This document shows positions 1 to 5,007 of a stretch of DNA of 5,007 nt, in pieces; position 1 is the stretch's first letter, and the number at the start of each line of letters is the position of its first letter. This stretch comes from Clostridia bacterium. GTDB taxonomy: Bacteria; Bacillota; Clostridia; RUG12999. The stretch lies in contig JAFVVU010000061.1 of NCBI GenBank assembly GCA_017502065.1, positions 1 to 5,007 on the forward strand, written 5' to 3'. The notes beneath the pieces are model-generated. The model saw only the letters and a list, made by a program, of their open reading frames with translations. It did no database searches and was not told where the DNA came from. A program made the position numbers and the translations under genes.

Positions 1-8
1 ATTTATTT

Positions 9-30
9 GTGCTTGTTTTTCACAAGTCAC
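9..30 (-). other. Small inverted repeat at the start of the leftward transcript
   Basis: CTTGT (12-16) and ACAAG (22-26) are complementary across a 5-nt spacer, and GTG/CAC extends the stem at its base with one bulged base. The element lies at and just after the expected start of the transcript from the promoter at 35-62. It could be a 5' mRNA hairpin or an operator. There is no U-tract, so it is not a terminator. The stem is weak and may be chance in this AT-rich DNA. Confidence 0.3.
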
Positions 31-34
31 TTAC

Positions 35-62
35 ATTATATACATTTTAAAGCGAATGTCAA
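35..62 (-). promoter_or_regulatory. Sigma-A type promoter firing leftward out of the window
   Basis: On the minus strand a perfect -35 TTGACA (62-57) and a perfect -10 TATAAT (40-35) are separated by 16 bp. The DNA upstream (about 63-100) is A/T-rich, like an UP element. It follows the terminator of the glycoside-hydrolase-like gene, so it should serve the next leftward gene, whose start is outside the window. Its flanks match those of the promoter at 2152-2179: both read TTCTATTGACA at the -35 end and TATAATGTA(A/G)GTGA at the -10 end. Confidence 0.75.
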
Positions 63-88
63 TAGAAAAATTAACTTTTTTGAATTTT

Positions 89-111
89 TTTCGTTTTTTT
101 ATAAAACGAAA
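89..111. repeat. AT-rich inverted repeat downstream of the terminator
   Basis: TTTCGTTTT (89-97) and AAAACGAAA (103-111) are perfect inverted arms around a 5-nt spacer. The element lies just past the U-tract of the terminator at 114-143. It could add a weak second hairpin to a read-through leftward transcript. With only two C-G pairs, its role is uncertain. Confidence 0.25.
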
Positions 112-113
112 TC

Positions 114-143
114 AAAAAATCACCCGTCAAAGCGGGTGATTTT
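114..143 (-). terminator. Intrinsic terminator of the glycoside-hydrolase-like gene
   Basis: On the minus strand AAAATCACCCG (143-133), a 6-nt loop CTTTGA, then CGGGTGATTTT (126-116) form a perfect 11-bp stem, and the T run continues to 114. This is a textbook Rho-independent terminator for leftward transcription. As sequenced, the open reading frame runs into the hairpin and stops at 122-120. With the frameshift near 190 corrected, the stop would be TAA at 150-148, a few bases before the stem, which is the usual arrangement. Confidence 0.9.
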
Positions 144-2108
144 AACATTATTTATCCAGTTTAAACATTGCATATCCGTTGATTTGCGGAGTATTACCGT
201 TGTGTAGCCATTTTCCACTTTAAATTCAACCGGAGTTTTCGCCGGAAGAAGCACAGCTGATTTATACTCCCCTTTAACAGAAACGCTATGACCTGCCGGA
301 AGCTCTACATGCTCTTCAATAATACCAATGTTTCCGCGGTGTTCCGGGAATGTGGTTTTAACGTGAAGAAGTGCATAATCTTCAGTTGCCGTTACAGAAA
401 GTCTTGATGTTGACGGCATATTGTCAGATTTTATAACCGGATCCGGCAAAAATCTTTCAAGTGCACATTTTATGAGGTTCTGATGGAACGGTGCAAAGAA
501 TTTTCCGTATGCAGAAAACAGCTTGAAGCTTATCTGACAAACGTTGTCGTTCATCGCCATTACACTGTAGCCGCTTTCTTTTGCCGGCGGAACATAATAA
601 TATCCGTGGAGTCCGTTCCATACTCTGTCGAAATACGGGTTTACATGCGCCGCAATTTCGTGTTTTTTATCTTTCGCTTTCATAAAGAGACCACTATGAT
701 ATGTTGACCAAGCAAAATCGTCAAGCTCATCCTGTGTATGCTCTGTTTTATAGAAAGCTGTTTCAGTTGTATCAACCTTTTCAAACTCAATGAAATCCCA
801 TGCATCAAGAGCAAATGCTGTATGCTCCTGATTAAGTCCGCTTTCACCCGTGGAAATTACCTTACCACCACCGGCGATATATTCTTCAAGCTTTGCTTTA
901 AGACCGTCAGTCATTGTGATCAGGTCAGGCAGAATCACAACCTTGTATTTACTGAAATCATTCATTTCCGTAACTACATTATAGTTATAGTTGAGCTGAT
1001 TTAAGATTCGGCCGGCGGCTGTTCCCGCATTCATTTCATCGGTATAACGAACTGCAATATTATCGTGGTGTGCAGTATAAAGATTTTTTACAACTGCTAT
1101 ATCGGCAACATATTTTGCATCATCAGTCCATTTTTCGTACTGCATAAATTCTTCAAACACTTCGCCGAAGATTTTATACATACCTTTATCAAGGTTTTTG
1201 CCCGGATGCATATGGTCACCCACACAGAAACCTATGCCGTTCCAGAGCGCATCATACATATCGTTCTGGAGTGAAACCTTGCCTTTGAAGCCGCCGTGGT
1301 CTCCCCAGCATTTCTGGAAACGTCCTGTCATATAAACAATGTTTTCTTCCCCATACCATGTGCGGTTATTTGCCGCATGATAAGGCACCTGTTCATATCC
1401 CCAACAGGTCGGCAGGTGTTCAAGCTCGACGCGGTACTGCAGTCCCTGTTTATGTTCCGCCGCAACCGCACTGTATACGATATTAAGATGTTTTGGAACA
1501 ATCTCACGGATTTCTTTCATAAGCTTTAATATATTGTTATATGTAAATTCCGTAACATCGGCTGTGCTGTTTATATCAAGTCCTGCCGCAAGCATGTCTT
1601 CTGTACATTTATTACACCAGCACGGGCGCGGATAAATACAGTCAAAATAAATACCGTCTATATCATATTCGCATATTTCTTTTACAATGCCTTTAAGATA
1701 TTCTTTGTATCCGTCAGAATTGTAGCACATTGTACGAAGCGGATTTCCGTTACGTACCGGTCCGATACGGACTGCGCCATTTTCGTCCATACGGCACCAT
1801 TCCGGATGCTTTCTTGCAATTTCATGCATAAATGTCCAGTTAACGTATGCAACAAATTTGATACCTTTTTTATGACATGCTTCAAGCATACTGCCAATCA
1901 TATCAAACTTAAGATGCGGATGCATAATACCAACCTTTGTCGGGTAATATGCAAAACCCTCTGCGCAGGTTGCCAGCATATTTACCGACTGCACGTGCGC
2001 ATCTGCAAGTGTCTGGGCAAACACCTCTGCATCAAAGCCTTCTCCCATATCAGGAATGTCCGGCATTGTGTGAAAATCAAGGTGAATTGTTCTGTTTAAT
2101 CTTGTCAT
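120..2108 (-). CDS. GHL6-type glycoside-hydrolase-like protein with a trimerisation-like domain; probable frameshift at its 3' end
   Basis: This 662-residue protein, with no signal peptide or membrane segment, is predicted to be a cytoplasmic glycosidase. Substrate unknown. Residues 1 to about 325 resemble the hypothetical glycosyl hydrolase family GHL6 (TIM barrel): an N-terminal IHLDFHT, YYPTKVG, HPEW, and YDIDGIYFD at 148-156, where D156 is a plausible nucleophile; E230 in VELEHLPT is a plausible second catalytic acid (inference). C163, C165 and C168 have the C-x-C-x2-C spacing of the zinc cluster of GH42 beta-galactosidases. About 335-530 resembles the Rossmann-like beta-galactosidase trimerisation domain (VVILPDLITM, EEYIAGGGKVISTGESG). 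A small beta domain ends the protein. The start at 2108 is chosen because GAGGAGGAG lies just upstream; an in-frame ATG at 2147 would lie in the promoter. After L640 the frame seems shifted: one added base near 187-191 gives PQINGYAMFKLDK and a stop at 148, about 653 residues. The gene has its own promoter and terminator. Confidence 0.85.
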   Translation of the reverse strand: MTRLNRTIHLDFHTMPDIPDMGEGFDAEVFAQTLADAHVQSVNMLATCAEGFAYYPTKVGIMHPHLKFDMIGSMLEACHKKGIKFVAYVNWTFMHEIARKHPEWCRMDENGAVRIGPVRNGNPLRTMCYNSDGYKEYLKGIVKEICEYDIDGIYFDCIYPRPCWCNKCTEDMLAAGLDINSTADVTEFTYNNILKLMKEIREIVPKHLNIVYSAVAAEHKQGLQYRVELEHLPTCWGYEQVPYHAANNRTWYGEENIVYMTGRFQKCWGDHGGFKGKVSLQNDMYDALWNGIGFCVGDHMHPGKNLDKGMYKIFGEVFEEFMQYEKWTDDAKYVADIAVVKNLYTAHHDNIAVRYTDEMNAGTAAGRILNQLNYNYNVVTEMNDFSKYKVVILPDLITMTDGLKAKLEEYIAGGGKVISTGESGLNQEHTAFALDAWDFIEFEKVDTTETAFYKTEHTQDELDDFAWSTYHSGLFMKAKDKKHEIAAHVNPYFDRVWNGLHGYYYVPPAKESGYSVMAMNDNVCQISFKLFSAYGKFFAPFHQNLIKCALERFLPDPVIKSDNMPSTSRLSVTATEDYALLHVKTTFPEHRGNIGIIEEHVELPAGHSVSVKGEYKSAVLLPAKTPVEFKVENGYTTVILRKSTDMQCLNWINNVKITRFDG

Positions 2109-2112
2109 TTTT

Positions 2113-2124
2113 CCTCTCCTCCTC
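2113..2124 (-). promoter_or_regulatory. Strong ribosome binding site that fixes the start at 2108
   Basis: The minus strand reads GAGGAGGAGAGG followed by AAAA and the ATG at 2108. The purine block contains a full AGGAGG core at normal spacing. It lies downstream of the in-frame ATG at 2147, which makes that longer start unlikely. Confidence 0.85.
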
Positions 2125-2149
2125 AGGTGACTTTCTTTTAAATTCACCT
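2125..2149. promoter_or_regulatory. Inverted repeat overlapping the expected transcription start
   Basis: Perfect 6-bp arms, AGGTGA and TCACCT, are separated by 13 bp. On the minus strand the first arm begins two bases after the -10 box, so it covers the likely +1. The second arm abuts the ribosome binding site. This position suits a repressor operator better than an RNA hairpin, because part of the first arm may not be transcribed. The arms are short and no regulator gene is visible in the window, so the role is inferred. Confidence 0.4.
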
Positions 2150-2151
2150 AC

Positions 2152-2179
2152 ATTATATCCGAAAAAATCTGATTGTCAA
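2152..2179 (-). promoter_or_regulatory. Sigma-A type promoter of the glycoside-hydrolase-like gene
   Basis: On the minus strand TTGACA (2179-2174) and TATAAT (2157-2152) are both perfect, with a 16-bp spacer. The predicted transcript starts near 2145, giving a leader of about 37 nt before the ATG at 2108. This promoter lies beyond the terminator at 2240-2271, so the glycosidase gene is transcribed independently of the upstream paralog operon. The surrounding bases match the promoter at 35-62. Confidence 0.8.
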
Positions 2180-2184
2180 TAGAA

Positions 2185-2229
2185 TCATACTATTTTTATG
2201 TTTTTAGGAATATTGTCATACTTTTTTAC
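2185..2229 (-). promoter_or_regulatory. Direct repeats upstream of the -35 box, possible activator sites
   Basis: On the minus strand AGTATGA occurs at 2222-2216 and again at 2191-2185, exactly 31 bp (about three helical turns) apart. The match extends to AAAA-N-AGTATGA-N3-TATT in both copies. The inner copy ends 5 bp from the -35 box. Helically phased direct repeats here are typical of transcriptional activators, for example the AraC family, but the DNA is very AT-rich and chance is possible. Confidence 0.35.
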
Positions 2230-2239
2230 TTTAAAACAC

Positions 2240-2271
2240 AAAAAACGGCAGGCCAATGCCTGCCGTTTTTT
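2240..2271 (-). terminator. Intrinsic terminator of the paralog operon
   Basis: CGGCAGGC and GCCTGCCG form a perfect GC-rich 8-bp core around a 4-nt loop (2254-2257). Six A-T pairs extend it to a 14-bp stem, and a T run follows in the minus-strand direction. The TAA stop of the last paralog (2272-2270) overlaps the foot of the stem, so termination follows the coding end directly. The symmetrical A and T runs could also let it work in the opposite direction, but no plus-strand gene needs it. Confidence 0.95.
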
Positions 2272-2881
2272 ATATATTTTCAAGTTTTTCTTTAAGTATC
2301 TCTACAGTTTTTAACCCTATATCCATAACACAGTTTGAGTTTATAAAAACGCCCTTTATTTCGCCGTCTGCAAGAAGTTCAAATACCTTATCAATATAAG
2401 TTTCAAATTCCTTCTCGTCTAGCTCCTTGCCGTTTTTATAATCCCACAGATTTACGCCGATATACGCCCCTTTGGCTTTATCAGCATCATCCGTCCAAAC
2501 AATCGTATTATCGCCTTTCACGCCCGTCCCTGCAAATGTCCATTTCTGAATACTGCCGAGAATTTCGTCATAATTTCCGCCAAGCACAAGCGCACCAACA
2601 ACATTATCATAATATTTTGATACTCTTGCAACCTCATATGCCGATTCCTCATCCTCAACCGACCAAATGATGCGGTCAAGGAATGTAAGGGATTCCAGAG
2701 TGTAATCGTACGGTTTTTTAGGATATCCGTGTACTGTCATATAGCAAAGGTTTGAAAGTCCCAGATAATATGCCGCTTCCGCAGGAGTCATCCTGTTATC
2801 TCCCGGAAGGGAAAATTCGTTTCCGTAATGCTCGCTGCCCGGAACTTTTCCGAGGAGCCATATTTGTTTCTTTAAACTCAT
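2270..2881 (-). CDS. Tandem paralog, copy 4: shortened uncharacterised barrel-like protein
   Basis: This 203-residue protein is clearly related to the two 257-residue genes upstream but diverged. Shared features are QIWLLG at the N-terminus, NRMTPAEAAYYLGLSNLC at 29-46, IIWSV at 71-75, LWDY at 145-148, and IKGVFINSNCVMDIGL at 175-190. Compared with those copies it lacks about 50 residues in the middle: the strand LELWAVLYCDE and its helix are gone and the next helix is trimmed. The acidic DDFF-type motif is replaced by LGGN, and the C-terminal GDEEI is missing. A complete eight-stranded barrel therefore looks unlikely, yet the frame is open and has a good AGGGAG site 7 nt before the ATG, so it is probably expressed. 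The in-frame ATG at 2926 is rejected because it would overlap the upstream gene by 34 nt. Function unknown; it could be a non-catalytic partner of its paralogs or a decaying copy. Confidence 0.85.
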   Translation of the reverse strand: MSLKKQIWLLGKVPGSEHYGNEFSLPGDNRMTPAEAAYYLGLSNLCYMTVHGYPKKPYDYTLESLTFLDRIIWSVEDEESAYEVARVSKYYDNVVGALVLGGNYDEILGSIQKWTFAGTGVKGDNTIVWTDDADKAKGAYIGVNLWDYKNGKELDEKEFETYIDKVFELLADGEIKGVFINSNCVMDIGLKTVEILKEKLENI

Positions 2882-2888
2882 ATTATTT

Positions 2889-2894
2889 CTCCCT
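2889..2894 (-). promoter_or_regulatory. Ribosome binding site of copy 4
   Basis: AGGGAG overlaps the TAG stop of copy 3 and lies 7 nt before the ATG at 2881. It selects that start over the in-frame ATG at 2926. Confidence 0.7.
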
Positions 2895-3666
2895 AAATTT
2901 CCTCGTCGCCGTGCTCCTGTATCCACCGTTTTGTATAGCTAACCGATTCAAGACCTATATCCATTATACAGTTGGAACAGAAAATAACTCCTTCAATTCT
3001 GCCCTCTTTAAGCCATTTATAAAAACAATCCAGCTGATGTTTCATAAGACCAAGTGGCATATGACGCTCGCCGCGGTAATCCCACATATAACAACCGCAG
3101 TAGATGGGTTTATCCCCTGTCAATGTTTTCAATTTTTCAAAATTACGTTCAAGAGATGCAAGATACTTTGCATGGATTGACCAGAATGTAATTGCATCGC
3201 ATTCCTGTATATACGGAATTCTCTTTTCGGTAAGTTCATCACAGTAAAGCACTGCCCAAAGTTCAAGAGGTTTATCCTTCGGGGCTGTGTGAAGCTTTTC
3301 TCTTAATCCGGCCACATCCGACGGAGTATATTTTTTAAGAGATGCCTCGTTGAAAAAAGTATCCATCACCGCCGCTTTTGTGTTTGGATGTTCATTTGCA
3401 ATCCGAAGGATTTCATCTAATGCCGCCGGGTTTCCGGGGCTTACATCCCACACAACATTTTTCATGGCATCAAGCACTGCAGCCTCTTTATCAAGAGGAG
3501 GTTCGGGTCTTCCGCCAACGCTTACCCGACACACGTTTGAAATACCAAAATATTTTGCACCTTCAAACGGTGTCATTCTGTTGATGGAGGAAAGTCCATA
3601 TTGGTCCCACATATGATGAATGCCTTCATTTTGCCCCCATATCCACAGTTTGTCCCGAAGCTTCAT
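2893..3666 (-). CDS. Tandem paralog, copy 3: uncharacterised 257-residue barrel-like protein
   Basis: I recognise no named family. The protein is soluble, with no signal peptide or membrane helix. Strand-like segments at roughly 6-11 (KLWIWG), 44-51 (NVCRVSVG), 71-76 (VVWDVS), 97-105 (KAAVMDTFF), 134-142 (LELWAVLYC), 157-163 (DAITFWS), 187-197 (PIYCGCYMWDY) and 224-232 (IEGVIFCSN) alternate with helices, as in a TIM barrel (inference). Possible active-site residues at strand ends are D102, D143, W195-D196, N232 and D236. Cysteines are unusually frequent near strand ends (C142, C190, C192, C230, C233). By my count it matches copy 2 at about three quarters of positions in the C-terminal half and less in the N-terminal half. 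Its ATG shares one base with the stop of copy 2 (TAATG), which implies translational coupling; the ribosome binding site lies inside copy 2. The glycosidase gene nearby suggests a role in sugar metabolism. Confidence 0.9.
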   Translation of the reverse strand: MKLRDKLWIWGQNEGIHHMWDQYGLSSINRMTPFEGAKYFGISNVCRVSVGGRPEPPLDKEAAVLDAMKNVVWDVSPGNPAALDEILRIANEHPNTKAAVMDTFFNEASLKKYTPSDVAGLREKLHTAPKDKPLELWAVLYCDELTEKRIPYIQECDAITFWSIHAKYLASLERNFEKLKTLTGDKPIYCGCYMWDYRGERHMPLGLMKHQLDCFYKWLKEGRIEGVIFCSNCIMDIGLESVSYTKRWIQEHGDEEI

Positions 3667-4439
3667 TAAATTTCCTCGTCACCATGTTCGGCAATCCACT
3701 GTTTTGTATAGGCAACTGCTTCAAGACCTATATCGCCAATACAGTTGGAGCAGAAAATAATACCTTCAATTTCACCCGCTTTAAGCCATTTATAAAGACA
3801 GTCAAGCTGATATTTCATAAGGCCAATAGGAAGATGTCTGCTGCCGTGGTAGTCCCACATATAGCATCCGCAGTATATCGGTTTATCTTCTGTTAATTCT
3901 TTCATTTTTGCAAAGTTGCGTTCAAGCTGCGGAAGAAGCTTTCCGTCAATTGTCCAGAATGTAATTACGTCACATTCTTTGATAAACGGTTTTCTGTTTT
4001 CGTAAAGCTCATCACAGTAAAGAACTGCCCAAAGTTCAATCGGACGAACAGGTTCTGTATGAAGCTTTTCACGAAGACGTGCAACCTTATCCGGTGTCTG
4101 TGTGGCAAGATACCTGTCGTTGAAGAAATCGTCAAGAACAGCCGCAGTAATGTTCGGATGAGTTGCAACAATATTTTTAAATGCGTTAAACATTGTTTCG
4201 TCCTGTGTGCTTGTTCCCCAGCACACCTTATTCATTCCGTCAAGCACCATCTGTTCCTGTTCATACGGAACGTCCGGCCATCCGCCTATCGGCACACGGC
4301 ACACGTTCGGAATACCGAAATATTTTGCACCTTCAAATGCTGTCATCATATTCACCTCAGTAGAAAGCCCATACTGGTCATAAATATGATGAAGTCCCGG
4401 AGTCTGACCCCAAATCCAAAGTTTATCTCTTAATTTCAT
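3666..4439 (-). CDS. Tandem paralog, copy 2: uncharacterised 257-residue barrel-like protein
   Basis: This is the best-preserved member of the array and is equal in length to copy 3, with small compensating indels. It carries MKLRDKLWIWGQ at the N-terminus, EGAKYFGIPNVCRV at 36-49, AAVLDDFF at 99-106, LWAVLYCDEL at 136-145, VITFWTI at 158-164, YCGCYMWDY at 189-197, IEGIIFCSNCIGDIGLE at 224-240, and the C-terminal EHGDEEI. Eight strand-like segments suggest a TIM barrel, and the D103-D104 pair at the end of the fourth strand is the most enzyme-like feature of the family. I loosely recall uncharacterised proteins in environmental bacteria with the same DDFF, CYMWDY and SxCxxDxGLE pattern, but no assigned activity. 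A full AAGGAGG site lies 9 nt before the ATG. The gene starts 14 nt after copy 1 and overlaps copy 3 by one base. Product location is cytoplasmic by absence of a signal peptide. Confidence 0.9.
   Translation of the reverse strand: MKLRDKLWIWGQTPGLHHIYDQYGLSTEVNMMTAFEGAKYFGIPNVCRVPIGGWPDVPYEQEQMVLDGMNKVCWGTSTQDETMFNAFKNIVATHPNITAAVLDDFFNDRYLATQTPDKVARLREKLHTEPVRPIELWAVLYCDELYENRKPFIKECDVITFWTIDGKLLPQLERNFAKMKELTEDKPIYCGCYMWDYHGSRHLPIGLMKYQLDCLYKWLKAGEIEGIIFCSNCIGDIGLEAVAYTKQWIAEHGDEEI
3674..3677 (-). promoter_or_regulatory. Ribosome binding site of copy 3, inside the end of copy 2
   Basis: GAGG, within the codons for the final D-E-E-I of copy 2 (GACGAGGAAATTTAA), lies 7 nt before the ATG of copy 3 at 3666. 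Coding and initiation signals share the same bases, consistent with the 1-nt gene overlap and coupled translation. Confidence 0.65.
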
Positions 4440-4448
4440 TGCAAGTCC

Positions 4449-4455
4449 CCTCCTT
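4449..4455 (-). promoter_or_regulatory. Ribosome binding site of copy 2
   Basis: AAGGAGG, a full consensus match, overlaps the TAA stop of copy 1 and lies 9 nt before the ATG at 4439. It is the strongest initiation signal inside the visible part of the operon. Confidence 0.85.
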
Positions 4456-5007
4456 ATATTTCTTCATCGCCGTGTTCGGCAATCCAGTTTTTAGCTTCAA
4501 AAGCCGCCTGAAGTTTTGTATCTGCAAGGGTATTGGAATAAAGAACAATACCTTCAATTTTGCCTTCTTTCATCCACTGTCTGTATCTGTTAAGGTAATC
4601 CCTTACAACAAACGGAGACATTATAAGGCGTTTCGGGAAATTCCACATATGTACGCCCCAGTACATTTTTTTGCCTTTTGCACCGCATTTCATAAGTATG
4701 TTGTAGTAATGGTCAAGGTTCACAATTTCAAGCGGACTTCTGCACCATACCACGATAGAATCGGCAAGTTCAATCCACGGAGTTGCTCGGTCGTATACTT
4801 TTACGCCATATATTTCAAGCCAAAGCTCAAAACCTTCACCGAGTTCCGCTTTAATACGGTCGCGTGCTTCTTTATAAAGCTGCGGCTCGCGTGCATACAT
4901 TTCAAGATGCTGTGAATCAACCTGAACGATTGCACCTTTAACGTGCGGATGATATTTTGCAATTCTTATAACCTCGTCAACAGTTTCCGGTTTAGCCGGA
5001 TCTATCG
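4454..5007 (-). CDS. Tandem paralog, copy 1 (5' end outside window): uncharacterised barrel-like protein
   Basis: The frame is open to the right edge; 183 residues are visible, starting I-D-P-A-K-P-E. The first ATG seen (4900) is an internal methionine, since the frame upstream of it still aligns with the paralogs (VDEVIRIAKYHP against LDEILRIANEHP). About 74 residues should lie beyond the edge if its length matches copies 2 and 3. Shared signatures are FELWLEIYG, DSIVVWCRS, MYWGVHMWNF, KIEGIVLYSNTLAD and the C-terminal NWIAEHGDEEI. It is the most diverged of the long copies: the DD pair of copy 2 aligns with Q-V, MWDY has become MWNF, and most cysteines are gone. It probably has a different ligand or substrate from copies 2 and 3. 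Function unknown. It precedes copy 2 by a 14-nt gap in the same operon. Confidence 0.85.
   Translation of the reverse strand, partial: IDPAKPETVDEVIRIAKYHPHVKGAIVQVDSQHLEMYAREPQLYKEARDRIKAELGEGFELWLEIYGVKVYDRATPWIELADSIVVWCRSPLEIVNLDHYYNILMKCGAKGKKMYWGVHMWNFPKRLIMSPFVVRDYLNRYRQWMKEGKIEGIVLYSNTLADTKLQAAFEAKNWIAEHGDEEI

Noticed and set aside
120..195. Programmed frameshifting in the glycosidase gene
   Set aside because: No slippery heptamer or stimulatory structure at the shift point, and the alternative frame adds only the normal family ending; an indel or sequencing error is simpler.
7..207. Plus-strand open frame of 66 codons at the left edge
   Set aside because: Phe/Lys/Ser-rich, made of AT-rich intergenic DNA; it crosses the minus-strand promoter and terminator and has no ribosome binding site.
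2108..2147. Longer N-terminus for the glycosidase starting at 2147
   Set aside because: That ATG lies about where transcription should begin, so it would have no leader or ribosome binding site; the MTRLNRTIHLDFHT start has a strong one.
2240..2271. Riboswitch or attenuator in front of the glycosidase gene
   Set aside because: The hairpin lies upstream of the promoter at 2152-2179, so it ends the previous operon and is not part of the glycosidase leader.
2881..2926. Longer N-terminus for copy 4 starting at 2926
   Set aside because: It would overlap copy 3 by 34 nt and add residues with no match in the paralogs, whereas MSLKKQIWLLG aligns with MKLRDKLWIWG.
2752..3180. Plus-strand open frame of 142 codons
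   Set aside because: Antisense to copies 3 and 4, whose paralogy and ribosome binding sites establish the minus strand as coding.
4454..4900. Copy 1 as a complete 148-residue protein starting at 4900
   Set aside because: The frame stays open to the window edge and the upstream residues align with the paralogs; the methionine is internal.
4439..4915. Plus-strand open frame of 158 codons
   Set aside because: Antisense shadow of copy 1; similar shadows lie opposite the other copies at the matching places.

Overview
The window looks like chromosomal DNA from an AT-leaning low-GC Gram-positive bacterium, probably a gut-type Clostridia/Firmicutes member. The signs are strong AGGAGG-type ribosome binding sites, two near-consensus sigma-A promoters (TTGACA/TATAAT), compact U-tailed intrinsic terminators, very short intergenic gaps, and a glycoside-hydrolase-like gene of a kind common in carbohydrate-degrading anaerobes. 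Taxonomy is inference only. All supported genes read on the minus strand, so the order of transcription is right to left.

Right part (5007 down to 2270): the tail of an operon of at least four tandem genes, called here copies 1-4 in order of transcription: 5007-4454 (5' end outside the window), 4439-3666, 3666-2893 and 2881-2270. All four encode diverged members of one protein family with no named function that I recognise. The two complete 257-residue copies show eight hydrophobic beta-strand-like segments alternating with helices, which suggests a TIM barrel. The last copy has lost about 50 residues from the middle. The genes are joined by gaps of 14 and 11 nt and one 1-nt TAATG overlap, and a strong terminator at 2240-2271 ends the unit.

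Middle (2109-2239): a control region with a sigma-A promoter, an inverted repeat over the expected transcription start, and a pair of direct repeats 31 bp apart just upstream of the -35 box.

Left part (2108 down to 120): a separately promoted gene for a cytoplasmic glycoside-hydrolase-like protein of the GHL6 type (TIM barrel, beta-galactosidase-trimerisation-like domain, small C-terminal beta domain). Its last 22 codons appear to be read in the wrong frame: restoring one base near 187-191 gives a family-like ending, NGYAMFKLDK, with a TAA stop just before the terminator hairpin at 116-143. Beyond that lies a second promoter (35-62), nearly a copy of the first, that fires out of the window.

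The picture is a carbohydrate-utilisation neighbourhood in which one predicted glycosidase sits beside an amplified, diverging set of uncharacterised barrel proteins. The paralog array is the best candidate for something undescribed. No mobile element, CRISPR array, tRNA or rRNA is visible.
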